In this document: positions 41,724 through 49,761 of the stretch, piece by piece | How the letters are laid out: the number at the start of each line of letters is the position of its first letter | Position numbering within the stretch: position 1 is the first letter of the stretch | Source of the DNA: Streptomyces sp. AC558_RSS880 | GTDB taxonomy: Bacteria > Actinomycetota > Actinomycetes > Streptomycetales > Streptomycetaceae | Length of the DNA: 64,000 nucleotides | Assembly: GCF_019049255.1 (NCBI RefSeq) | Contig: NZ_JAGMUJ010000061.1 | Coordinates: 1-64,000, forward strand | Reading direction: 5' to 3' | Position numbers and translations under genes: made by a program | The notes under the pieces: generated by a model | What the model was told of the DNA's origin: nothing | What the model saw: the letters and a program-made list of their open reading frames with translations, nothing else | Databases searched by the model: none

Positions 41724-42034
41724 CACGGCTGTGTGGAGGGGACCGCTCATGTCGAGCGGTCCCCGCCATACGGGCCGGATCACCGCGGCACGCGCGGAAC
41801 CGGTCGGGGACGCGCGTCGAGCCGCAGATACGGAGTTCCGAACTCCTGGCTCCGCGCCGCAGCATCCCGACGGACGGCGCCGCGCGCCTTCCTCTCCGGT
41901 CGTTCAACCGGTGTGCCGCCGTGATTCAAGGGGCTCCGCGCCGCAGAATCCTGGCGGGCGGCGCCCTACGCCGTCCCCTCCGGTCGTCCAACCGGTGTGC
42001 CGCCGTGATTCATGGGACACAGAAGGGCACTACC
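41724..42034. other. Intergenic region with tandem repeats
   Basis: 311 nt. No supported gene. Two near-identical copies of an about 80-nt unit fill 41849-42012, each with a small hairpin, and lead straight into the start of the beta-propeller gene. Confidence 0.6.
41849..42012 (+). repeat. Two 80-nt direct repeats, each with a CCGGT...ACCGG hairpin
   Basis: Copy 1 at 41849-41928, copy 2 at 41932-42012, about 83-nt period. Both start GGCTCCGCGCCGCAG and end GTGTGCCGCCGTGATTCA and carry CCGGTCGTYCAACCGG. Copies differ at several bases. Confidence 0.75.
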
Positions 42035-43387
42035 TTGCTCATACTCAGACGGGCGCTGGGCACCACACTCGCCGCGGCCCTCGGTTCGCTGCTGCTGACC
42101 GTTCCGGGAGCCGCCCCGGCGTTCGCGGCGGGCGGCGTGCCGCTGCCGTTGTACTCCCTCGCCGACATGGAGGTCGACGGGAGCAACCAGCGGGTCTTCC
42201 TCAGCATGCCCGCGGGGGCGGACGGCCGGGTCGTGGTGACGGACTACGCCGGCGGGAACAGCACCTGGCTGGGCGGCCTGCCGGGCGCCGGCGGGCTGGC
42301 CCTCTCGCCCGACTCCCGGACCCTTTACGTGGCCGCGCGGGACATCGACACCATCGTCGCGTACGACACCGCGACACTGACGGAGACCGCACGGTACTTC
42401 GTGGGCGAGGACACCGCCCCGTGGAGCCTGGCTTTCGCGGGTGGGAAGCTGTGGTTCGGGTACGGCAACACCGGGGACCTCGGGTCGGTCGACGTGTCCG
42501 GTGCCGAGCCGGTGATCGAACTCGGTCTGGACGCTTCACTGGACTGGGGGGCGGAGCTCGTCGCCTCCCCCGCCGACCCCGATGTGCTGGTGGCCGGCAC
42601 GGGCAACCCCAACGTCAACACCCTCACGGTGTACGACGTGAGCAGCGGGTCGCCCGAGGTGACCGCCCGACGGGTCTTCTCCGGGACCGAGATGAACGGT
42701 CTGCGGGACCTGGACGTGACACCCGACGGCCGGAGCGTCGTCGTGGCCGCCCTCGTATCGCCCGGCTACCAGGCCTTCCGCCTCGACGACCTCTCGAACC
42801 AGGGAACCCCCGCGGCTTCGCCCTCTCCCCTGGCCGTCGCCGTCGCACCCGACGGCACGGTGGCCGGAGGAACCTCCAACAACAGCGTCGGCGTGCCGGA
42901 CCTGTCCTTCTACGCGCCGGGCGCTCCCGCTCCGCTGACCACGGTCGAGCTGGGCGGTGACACCGAGAGGCTGGTGGACGAGGGGCTTGCCTGGGCGCCG
43001 GACGGGAGCCGGGTCTTCGCCGTGACACAGCAGACCGGCGTCATGGGACTCCGGTTCCATGCGCGGCAGGTCGCCACCACCGTGCAGACCACCCTTGTCC
43101 TCGAGGCGCCCCCGACCAGCAGGAGGTACCGGGAACTGACCGTCACCGGCACCCTGGCTCCGGCGGCCGGCTTCGCTCCCGGCGCCACCGTCGCGGTGAA
43201 GCGCTACGACGCCGCCGCTCCGGAAGGTATCTCGCTGGGCACCGTCACCGTGGCGGCCGACGGCACCTTCGCCGTGACCGACACGCCGAGCAGTCTCGGT
43301 CCGGTGAGGTACGGCGTGGCGTACGCCGGTGACCCCTGGCACACCGCGGCCTCCGCCGAGGTGACCGTGGAGATCACCCGCCGCTGA
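42035..43387 (+). CDS. Secreted beta-propeller (YncE-like) protein with Ig-like C-terminal domain
   Basis: 450 residues from TTG with AGAAGGG 8 nt upstream; an in-frame upstream ATG is ignored because it lies in repeats. Signal peptide (LGTTLAAALGSLLLTVPGAA) ends near residue 29. The middle has repeated propeller blades (LALSPDSRTLYVAARDIDTI, DVTPDGRSVVVAALV, LAVAVAPDGTVAGG). The last about 95 residues (QTTLVLEAPPTSRRYRELTV onward) resemble an Ig-like/bacterial adhesion domain. No catalytic motif. Probably an exported binding protein. Confidence 0.82.
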   Translation: MLILRRALGTTLAAALGSLLLTVPGAAPAFAAGGVPLPLYSLADMEVDGSNQRVFLSMPAGADGRVVVTDYAGGNSTWLGGLPGAGGLALSPDSRTLYVAARDIDTIVAYDTATLTETARYFVGEDTAPWSLAFAGGKLWFGYGNTGDLGSVDVSGAEPVIELGLDASLDWGAELVASPADPDVLVAGTGNPNVNTLTVYDVSSGSPEVTARRVFSGTEMNGLRDLDVTPDGRSVVVAALVSPGYQAFRLDDLSNQGTPAASPSPLAVAVAPDGTVAGGTSNNSVGVPDLSFYAPGAPAPLTTVELGGDTERLVDEGLAWAPDGSRVFAVTQQTGVMGLRFHARQVATTVQTTLVLEAPPTSRRYRELTVTGTLAPAAGFAPGATVAVKRYDAAAPEGISLGTVTVAADGTFAVTDTPSSLGPVRYGVAYAGDPWHTAASAEVTVEITRR

Positions 43388-43515
43388 CACGGCCTCCGGC
43401 ACGGACGTCGCCGTGGCCCGGATCAGGACCGCGGACCACGGCGATCTCCCCTCCGCTCGTTCTCGGAGCGGGACACCGGCTCCCCGCCCGGAACACCTCT
43501 GACCAGTGGCACGAC

Positions 43516-43549
43516 GGCGGGGGCGGCCGCGTCGGCGGCCGCCCCCGCC
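43516..43549. terminator. Hairpin terminator between convergent genes
   Basis: A perfect 14-bp stem: GGCGGGGGCGGCCG (43516-43529) with CGGCCGCCCCCGCC (43536-43549), loop of 6 nt. Shared by the propeller gene and icmA. Confidence 0.8.
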
Positions 43550-43572
43550 GCCCTGACCGGGCGGCGTCGGGT

Positions 43573-45273
43573 CTAGAACCCGGCGGGCTCCGTGTAGACG
43601 CCCCACTCGTCGCGCAGGACGCCGCAGATCTCGCCCAGCGTCGCCTCCGCGCGTACGGCGTCCAGCATCGGCTCGATCATGTTGGCGCCGGAGCGGGCGG
43701 CCGCGACCATGGCGTCGAGCGCGCCGCGCACCTTCGCGTCGTCCCGGGCGGCCTTGCGCTCGCCGAGCAGTCGCACCTGCTCGCGCTCCACCTCGTGGCT
43801 GACCCGCAGGATCTCCAGGTCGCCGGTGACGGACCCGGTGTGGACGTTGACGCCCACGACCCGCTTGTCGCCCTTCTCCAGCGTCTGCTGGTAGCGGAAC
43901 GCCGACTCGGCGATCTCGCCGGTGAACCAGCCGTCCTCGATGCCGCGCAGGATGCCGGAGGTGATCGGCCCGATCGGGTGCTTCCCGTCCGGGTGGGCGC
44001 GCAGCCCGCGCTCCTTGATCTGCTCGAAGATCTTCTCCGCGTCGGCCTCGATGCGGTCGGTGAGCTGCTCGACGTACCAGGAACCGCCCAGCGGGTCCGC
44101 GACGTTGCCGACGCCGGTCTCCTCCATCAGCACCTGCTGGGTGCGCAGGGCGATCTCGGCGGCCTGCTCGCTGGGCAGCGCGAGGGTCTCGTCGAGGGCG
44201 TTGGTGTGGAGGGAGTTCGTCCCGCCGAGCACCGCCGCCAGCGCCTCCACGGCCGTCCGTACGACGTTGTTGTACGGCTGCTGCGCGGTCAGCGAGACAC
44301 CGGCGGTCTGGGTGTGGAACCGCAGCCACTGCGCCTTGTCGCTCCTGGCGCCGTACACGTCCCGCATCCAGCGCGCCCAGATCCGCCTGGCCGCACGGAA
44401 CTTGGCGATCTCCTCGAAGAAGTCGACGTGCGCGTCGAAGAAGAAGGAGAGGCCGGGCGCGAAGACGTCGACGTCCAGGCCGCGGCTGAGGCCCAGTTCC
44501 ACGTACCCGAAGCCGTCCGCGAGCGTGTACGCCAGCTCCTGCGCGGCCGTCGCCCCGGCCTCGCGGATGTGGTAGCCGGAGACCGACAGCGGCTTGTAGG
44601 CGGGGATGCCGGCCGCGCAGTGCTCCATCAGGTCGCCGATCAGGCGCAGATGGGGCTCGGGCTGGAAGAGCCACTCCTTCTGCGCGATGTACTCCTTGAA
44701 GATGTCCGTCTGCAGCGTGCCGTTGAGCACGGCCGGGTCGACGCCCTGGCGCTCGGCGGCGACGAGGTACATGCAGAACACGGGCACGGCGGGCCCGCTG
44801 ATGGTCATCGACGTGGTGACGTCGCCGAGCGGGATGTCCCGGAACAGGACCTCCATGTCGGCCGCCGAGTCGATCGCCACCCCGCAGTGCCCGACCTCGC
44901 CCAGGGAGCGCGGGTCGTCGGAGTCGCGGCCCATGAGCGTCGGCATGTCGAAGGCGACGGAGAGGCCGCCCCCGCCGTTGCCGAGGATCATCTTGTACCG
45001 CTCGTTGGTCTGCTCCGCGTTGCCGAACCCGGCGAACTGCCGGATGGTCCACGTCCGCCCCCGGTAGCCGGTCGGATACAGCCCGCGGGTGAAGGGGTAC
45101 TCCCCCGGCCAGCCGATCCGTTCGAAACCCTCATAGGTGTCCCCGGCCCGGGGCCCGTACACCGGCTCCACGGGATCGCCGGAGAGCGTGGTGAAATCCG
45201 CGTCGCGCTTGCGCGCGGCGTCGTACCGGGCCTGCCAGCGTCGGCGGCCCTCCTCGATGGCGTCAGCGTCCAT
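43573..45273 (-). CDS. icmA: Isobutyryl-CoA mutase large subunit IcmA
   Basis: 566 residues from ATG (MDADAIEEGRRRW), the length recalled for Streptomyces IcmA. A TIM-barrel B12 mutase without the C-terminal cobalamin-binding domain, so it needs a separate IcmB. Phe80 (in TWTIRQFAGFG) and Gln198 (in EYIAQKEW) match the isobutyryl-CoA-specific residues that replace Tyr and Arg of methylmalonyl-CoA mutase. It interconverts isobutyryl-CoA and n-butyryl-CoA. IcmB is not in the window. A 24-nt dyad lies right upstream of the start. MeaB, which supports B12 mutases, lies about 9 kb away. Confidence 0.9.
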   Translation of the reverse strand: MDADAIEEGRRRWQARYDAARKRDADFTTLSGDPVEPVYGPRAGDTYEGFERIGWPGEYPFTRGLYPTGYRGRTWTIRQFAGFGNAEQTNERYKMILGNGGGGLSVAFDMPTLMGRDSDDPRSLGEVGHCGVAIDSAADMEVLFRDIPLGDVTTSMTISGPAVPVFCMYLVAAERQGVDPAVLNGTLQTDIFKEYIAQKEWLFQPEPHLRLIGDLMEHCAAGIPAYKPLSVSGYHIREAGATAAQELAYTLADGFGYVELGLSRGLDVDVFAPGLSFFFDAHVDFFEEIAKFRAARRIWARWMRDVYGARSDKAQWLRFHTQTAGVSLTAQQPYNNVVRTAVEALAAVLGGTNSLHTNALDETLALPSEQAAEIALRTQQVLMEETGVGNVADPLGGSWYVEQLTDRIEADAEKIFEQIKERGLRAHPDGKHPIGPITSGILRGIEDGWFTGEIAESAFRYQQTLEKGDKRVVGVNVHTGSVTGDLEILRVSHEVEREQVRLLGERKAARDDAKVRGALDAMVAAARSGANMIEPMLDAVRAEATLGEICGVLRDEWGVYTEPAGF

Positions 45274-45281
45274 GCCTTCAA

Positions 45282-45305
45282 ATTTACTAGGACGTCCAAG
45301 TAAAT
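45282..45305. promoter_or_regulatory. icmA operator/promoter dyad
   Basis: ATTTACTAGGAC-GTCCAAGTAAAT, a 24-nt dyad with one mismatch per arm (11 of 12), 8 nt upstream of the icmA ATG. It also contains TTACT/AGTAA half-sites at the ends. Position over the start region suggests repression. Confidence 0.55.
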
Positions 45306-45352
45306 GTCGATGGCGGACCGCCGCACGCTGCTCCGTACGGCGGTGGGACGCG

Positions 45353-45685
45353 TTATGCGACGGCGGGGGCCTCGTCCGCGACCTTGCCCTCCAGCTCACG
45401 GCTGATCCTGCGCTCCACGAAGAACGCGGCGGTGGGGACGGTCCCGGCGAGCAGCACCCAGAGCTGCTTCTTGACCGGCCACTTCGCCTTGGAGCCGAGG
45501 TCGAAGGCGAAGATCAGGTAGACGACGTACAGCCATCCGTGGGCGATGCTGACCACCTGCGTGAAGTCGGCAGCGCCACCCATGTCGAGCACGTACTTGC
45601 CGATCATGCCGAAAGTCAGCGCGACGAGGAGAACACCGGTGACGTAGGCCATGATCCGGTAGCGGGTCAGCACGCTCTTCTTCAT
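45353..45685 (-). CDS. DUF3817 small membrane protein
   Basis: 110 residues. Three predicted helices: about 10-30 (YRIMAYVTGVLLVALTFGMI), 42-63 (VSIAHGWLYVVYLIFAFDLG) and 72-92 (LWVLLAGTVPTAAFFVERR). The motif HGWLYVVYL and a terminal FVERR pattern fit DUF3817. A paralog is at 47936-48280. Function unknown. Confidence 0.83.
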   Translation of the reverse strand: MKKSVLTRYRIMAYVTGVLLVALTFGMIGKYVLDMGGAADFTQVVSIAHGWLYVVYLIFAFDLGSKAKWPVKKQLWVLLAGTVPTAAFFVERRISRELEGKVADEAPAVA

Positions 45686-46106
45686 GGAGTCGAGCGTAAC
45701 GGGCCGTTCCGGGAGATCTTGTCAGGGGTCGCCCCCCTGCGGAGCCCCATCACCCGGGGCGCCTCCGGCGATGTGTGCGAGGAACGTGTGCAATGTGCAC
45801 CGAAACCGCGAGTGCCGCATGAACACCGCGAGACGTTCTCCGCCGTTTGCCGGAGCGTCATCGCAAAGCAATGGCACTACAAATCAGGACATCGCCCTGC
45901 ATAAAACCTCCTCCCCGATGTCCCACCCGACGCCGCCGGGCGCCCGCACCTACGCCCGGAGCTGCCACTCCCCCCTTCCGATGGTTTTAAGATCAACAAC
46001 AGGCCGCCCCTTCGTACCGGTGGCCTGTTCCCCGTTCTCTTGGCAGCCGCGAACGTCGTCTGCCGTACGGGCCGGGCGGAAGCACGCGTGAAGAAAGGTG
46101 AACACC
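45686..46106. other. Intergenic region upstream of YceI gene
   Basis: 421 nt with no supported gene. A hairpin AACAGGCC (45998-46005) with GGCCTGTT (46022-46029), loop 16 nt, lies 78 nt before the YceI start. An AT-rich patch GGTTTTAAGATCAAC at about 45982 may hold a promoter. Confidence 0.5.
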
Positions 46107-47021
46107 ATGGTCCTCGGACTGCTGCGACGCCTGCGTCCGCACGGCGCCTCCGACGCCGCGCCGGGCCTCTCGGTCCCCCTGCCGGCCGGCGCGGGGGCGT
46201 TCGGCTGCGAGGCCGTCGACGTCATGGGGCAGCCGCTGGGCGCGGTCGAGGTCACGGTGACCGCGCTGGACAGCCACCGCGTCGCGGCCCGCGGCACCAC
46301 CGACCCGTACGGCTACTACATGGCGGCCCTGCCGCCGGGCAGGTACAGCGTGATGCTGTCGGCGGAGGGCCTGTCACCCGTCCGCGAGACCGTCGACATA
46401 GCCGCAGGGGTGGCTCTCGCCCCCGCACGCGTCACGCTGGCGCCCGGGCGCCGGCTGGAGCTGCCGCCCGCCGGCGCCTGGATGTTCGACCCTCCGCACA
46501 CCGCGATCCGGTTCATCGCCAAGCACGTGGGCATGGCTCACGTCCACGGCCGCTTCACCCGGTTCGAGGGCGGCATCCGGATCGCGGAGGACATGAGCGA
46601 CTCCCGGGTCTCGGTACGCATCGACGCCTCCAGCATCTCGACGGGCAACCAGACCCGCGACAACCACCTGCGGTCGGCCGACTTCCTCGACGTCGAGAAC
46701 TATCCGTACATCGACTTCACCAGCACGCGGTTCGCCTACCACGGCGGCTCCAAGTGGACCGTGCACGGCACCCTCACGATGCACGGCACCAGTCGCTCGG
46801 TGGGCCTCGACACCGAGTACCTCGGCACCGTGAACGGCGGCTACGAGCAGGAGCTGCGCTGCGCCGCCCTCGCGAAGGCGGAGCTGCACCGCGAGGACTT
46901 CACCCTCAACTGGCGTTCGATGCTCGCCCGCGGCATCGCCGTCGTCGGGCCGACGGTCCAGCTGGCGCTCGACGTACAGGCCATGTACCGGACCCACGAC
47001 ACACCGACCCCGCCCCACTAG
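46107..47021 (+). CDS. YceI-domain protein with N-terminal carboxypeptidase-regulatory-like domain
   Basis: 304 residues from ATG with AAAGGTG 8 nt upstream. Residues about 35-115 are a CarboxypepD_reg-like beta-sandwich (AVDVMGQPLGAVEVTVTALD, DPYGYYMAALPPGRYSV). The C-terminal about 175 residues are a YceI lipocalin-like barrel (FDPPHTAIRFIAKHVGMAHV, GRFTRFEGGIRI, SADFLDVENYPYIDFTSTRF, LTMHGTSRSV). YceI barrels bind isoprenoid/quinone-like lipids. No signal peptide is evident, so it is likely cytoplasmic. Fusion order is common in Streptomyces. Confidence 0.88.
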   Translation: MVLGLLRRLRPHGASDAAPGLSVPLPAGAGAFGCEAVDVMGQPLGAVEVTVTALDSHRVAARGTTDPYGYYMAALPPGRYSVMLSAEGLSPVRETVDIAAGVALAPARVTLAPGRRLELPPAGAWMFDPPHTAIRFIAKHVGMAHVHGRFTRFEGGIRIAEDMSDSRVSVRIDASSISTGNQTRDNHLRSADFLDVENYPYIDFTSTRFAYHGGSKWTVHGTLTMHGTSRSVGLDTEYLGTVNGGYEQELRCAALAKAELHREDFTLNWRSMLARGIAVVGPTVQLALDVQAMYRTHDTPTPPH

Positions 47022-47065
47022 GCGCGCCGTCCGGAGTCCGGATCGCCCGGACGCCGCGGCGGTTC

Positions 47066-47575
47066 TCAGTCCTCCTCGAAGTCCCCCGCCGCGAGCCGCA
47101 GCGGGCGGAGCATCGCGAAGATCTCGCCGCACTCCTCGGCGTCGTACGCGCCCAGACCGAAGTCCATGGCCATCAGGTCGCGGGTGGCGGCCTCGACCAC
47201 CTCGCGGCCCTTGTCGGTGATGGTCGCGAGGGTGCCGCGGCCGTCGTTGGGGTTGGGGCGCTTGGCGACCAGGCCCGAGCGCACCAGGCGGTCCACGGTG
47301 TTCGTCACCGACGTGGGGTGCACCATGAGCCGCTCGCCGATCTTGGACATCGGCAGCTCACCGGACTTGGAGAAGGTCAGCAGCACCAGCGCCTCGTACC
47401 GCGCGAACGTGAGCCCGTACGGCTTGACCACCGCGTCCACCTCGGCCAGCAGGATCTGCTGCGCCCGCATGATCGAGGTGATCGCGGCCATCGACGGCAC
47501 GTTTCCCCAGCGCTGCTTCCAGAGCTCGTCGGCGCGGGCGATGGGATCGAACGAGAGACTGAGCGGCTTCGGCAC
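47066..47575 (-). CDS. MarR-family regulator
   Basis: 169 residues from GTG. Central winged helix: LTFARYEALVLLTFSKSGEL, MSKIGERLMVHPTSVTNTVDRLVR, RPNPNDGRGTLATITDKG. A TAGGGT -10 box (47583-47588) ends 7 nt before the start and there is no ribosome binding site, so the transcript is probably leaderless. Target unknown. Confidence 0.87.
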   Translation of the reverse strand: MPKPLSLSFDPIARADELWKQRWGNVPSMAAITSIMRAQQILLAEVDAVVKPYGLTFARYEALVLLTFSKSGELPMSKIGERLMVHPTSVTNTVDRLVRSGLVAKRPNPNDGRGTLATITDKGREVVEAATRDLMAMDFGLGAYDAEECGEIFAMLRPLRLAAGDFEED

Positions 47576-47618
47576 GGACCAGACCCTACCCGCCGGTCAT
47601 ATGTCGGTCAGCCCCGTC

Positions 47619-47939
47619 TCACTCATCGGTCCCCGGTCGTCCGTCGCCCCGCGCCAGGTGACGTTCGACGGTCTCCACCTTGGAGGTGAGGCCGTCCGCC
47701 ACACCCGGGCGGATGTCCGCCTTGAGGACCAGGGAGACGCGCGGCGCGCGTGCCTCCACGGCGGCCACGGCTCGCTTGACCACGTCCATGACCTCGTCCC
47801 AGTCGCCTTCGATCGAGGTGAACATGGCGTCGGTGCGGTTCGGCAGGCCGGATTCACGGACCACCCGCACGGCGTCGGCGACGTACTCCCCCACGTCCTC
47901 GCCGACGCCGAGCGGCGTCACGGAGAAGGCGACGATCAT
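47619..47939 (-). CDS. MTH1187-family thiamine-binding-like protein
   Basis: 106 residues. IVAFSVTPLGVGEDVGEYVA, SGLPNRTDAMFTSIEGDWDEV and RAPRVSLVLKADIRPG are typical of the DUF77/MTH1187 family, ferredoxin-like proteins that bind thiamine or HMP-type ligands in some members. The start overlaps the preceding DUF3817 gene stop by ATGA, so they are translationally coupled. A role in thiamine salvage is inference. Confidence 0.82.
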   Translation of the reverse strand: MIVAFSVTPLGVGEDVGEYVADAVRVVRESGLPNRTDAMFTSIEGDWDEVMDVVKRAVAAVEARAPRVSLVLKADIRPGVADGLTSKVETVERHLARGDGRPGTDE

Positions 47940-48280
47940 GCCTTCACGGCCCCTTCGGCGCGGGCACGGGAGGCGATCACCGCGTCCTCGGCCTCGCGCT
48001 TGAGGCGGCGGTCGGCGAAGAAGCCACCGGTCGGCAGGACCGACATCAGGAAGTAGAAGGCGGCGGTCCCCAGCGACCACTTGGCGCGGTTCCAGGCGTC
48101 GGCCCAGAAGAGCACGTACACGACGAAGAGGAAGCCGTGGATCGCCCCCATCACCGGGACGGCGTTGAAGTCCGTGGTCCGCTTCAGGACCGAGCAGACG
48201 AGCAGCAGCAGGAACGAGATCGCTTCGGGGCCCGAGACCAGGCGGAGGCGGCGGAGGGCGGAGGCGGTCTTGATGTCCAC
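47936..48280 (-). CDS. DUF3817 small membrane protein (second copy)
   Basis: 114 residues with three helices (about 18-36, 44-62 and 73-92). Motifs IHGFLFVVYVLFWADAW and VLPTGGFFADRRL mirror the copy at 45353-45685. Translationally coupled to the thiamine-binding-like gene downstream. Function unknown. Confidence 0.83.
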   Translation of the reverse strand: MDIKTASALRRLRLVSGPEAISFLLLLVCSVLKRTTDFNAVPVMGAIHGFLFVVYVLFWADAWNRAKWSLGTAAFYFLMSVLPTGGFFADRRLKREAEDAVIASRARAEGAVKA

Positions 48281-48470
48281 GGGTCACCTTCGGTGGGAGA
48301 GACGTCGGCGTCTACGGGTCGGACGGCTTGTGAACGCACGCACAAGCGCGCGTCCATTGTGGCAAACCCCGTCCGCGACCGCGGGAGGGGGGCCATGAGG
48401 GTTCGATCAGGGCGCGACTCCACCTTCGGGATCTGTCGGCGGGGGCGAAGGTGCGGCTACCGTCGCAAGC

Positions 48471-49109
48471 GTGGCGATGTTCCGACTTCAGAGCAGCAAG
48501 GTGCTCGCCGTCGACATGACCGGGGATGCCGTGAAGGCGAAGAACGGCTCCATGGTCGCGTACGACGGTGACATGGCCTTCAAGAAGCTCAGCGGCGGCG
48601 GTGAGGGCCTGAGGGGGATGGTGACCCGGCGGCTCACGGGTGAGCAGATGACGTTGATGGAGGTGAAAGGGCACGGGACCTGCTTCTTCGCGGACCGGGC
48701 CTCCGAGATCAATCTGGTGGGTCTGCAGGGCGACAAGCTGTACGTGGAGTCCAGCAACCTGCTGGCGACGGATGGTGGTCTGCGCACCGGGACCACGTTC
48801 ACGGGGATGCGCGGGGCCTCGCAGGGCAACGGGCTGTTCACGACCACGATCGAGGGCCACGGCCAGGCGGCGCTCCTGTCGGACGGGCCGGCCGTGCTGC
48901 TCCGGGTCAGCCCGCAGTACCCGCTGACGGTCGACCCGGGCGCCTATGTGGCCCACCAGGGGAACCTGCGGCAGTCCTTCCAGTCGGGTGTGACCTTCCG
49001 CACGCTGCTGGGCGAGGGCGGCGGCGAGGCCTTCCAGATCCGGTTCGAGGGCGACGGGCTGGTCTACGTGCAGCCCAGCGAGCGGAACACGATCGCGGGT
49101 GACGTCTGA
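48471..49109 (+). CDS. AIM24-family protein, copy 1
   Basis: 212 residues from GTG; an ATG two codons on is the alternative. Beta-rich repeats: FRLQSSKVLAVDM, GSMVAYDGDMAFKKL, EVKGHGTCFFADRASEINLV and QYPLTVDPGAYVAHQGNL are typical of AIM24/DUF124 (TIGR00266-related). Such proteins are cytoplasmic or membrane-peripheral, with unclear function. First of three tandem paralogs. No signal peptide. Confidence 0.85.
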   Translation: MAMFRLQSSKVLAVDMTGDAVKAKNGSMVAYDGDMAFKKLSGGGEGLRGMVTRRLTGEQMTLMEVKGHGTCFFADRASEINLVGLQGDKLYVESSNLLATDGGLRTGTTFTGMRGASQGNGLFTTTIEGHGQAALLSDGPAVLLRVSPQYPLTVDPGAYVAHQGNLRQSFQSGVTFRTLLGEGGGEAFQIRFEGDGLVYVQPSERNTIAGDV

Positions 49110-49110
49110 C

Positions 49111-49761
49111 ATGGGCTTCCGGGAGATCAACGCGAAGATGATCGAGGCGACGGTGTCGCCGGGTCAGCGGCTGTTCAGTCAGCGCGGCGCGATGCTCGCG
49201 TACAAGGGGGACGTGAGCTTCACCCCGAACAGGGCCGGTGGCCAGGGCGGGCTGATGTCGATGATCGGCCGGCGGGTGGCCGACGAGGACACGCCCCTGA
49301 TGACCGTGGAGGGCAGCGGCACCGTGCTGTTCGGGCACGGCGGCCACCACGTGCAGGTGATCGACCTCGCCGGGGACACGCTGTACGTCGAGGCCGACCG
49401 GCTGCTGGCCTTCGAGGGCACGCTGGAGCAGGGCACGGTGTTCCTCGGCTCGCAGGGCGGGGTGATGGGCATGGTCCGGGGGCAGGTCTCCGGGCAGGGC
49501 CTGTTCACGACCTCGCTCAAGGGGCACGGCTCCGTCGCCGTGATGGCGCACGGAGGGGTGATCGAGGTCCCGATCACCCCGCAGCGGCCGGTGCACGTCG
49601 ACCCGCAGGCGTACGTCGCCCACCACGGCGACGTCCGCAACAAGCTGTCCACGGCCCTCGGCTGGCGGGACATGGTGGGCCGCGGCTCCGGCGAGGCCTT
49701 CCAGCTGGAGCTGAGCGGCAGCGGTGCCGTGTACGTGCAGGCGTCGGAGGAGAAGCTGTGA
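49111..49761 (+). CDS. AIM24-family protein, copy 2
   Basis: 216 residues from ATG one base after the previous stop; a GTG 12 nt upstream is possible. Contains GAMLAYKGDVSF, VEGSGTVLFGHGGHHVQVI and VHVDPQAYVAHHGDV, matching copy 1 throughout. Tandem duplication with clear divergence. Confidence 0.85.
   Translation: MGFREINAKMIEATVSPGQRLFSQRGAMLAYKGDVSFTPNRAGGQGGLMSMIGRRVADEDTPLMTVEGSGTVLFGHGGHHVQVIDLAGDTLYVEADRLLAFEGTLEQGTVFLGSQGGVMGMVRGQVSGQGLFTTSLKGHGSVAVMAHGGVIEVPITPQRPVHVDPQAYVAHHGDVRNKLSTALGWRDMVGRGSGEAFQLELSGSGAVYVQASEEKL

Noticed and set aside
38952..41783. Long minus-strand frame extending upstream of the thioredoxin-TPR gene
   Set aside because: Runs antisense through the TetR and methyltransferase genes; the real start is ATG at 39926 with GGGGGAGG.
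41207..42034. Upstream extension of the beta-propeller frame
   Set aside because: Overlaps the methyltransferase gene and repeats; TTG at 42035 has a ribosome binding site and a signal peptide.
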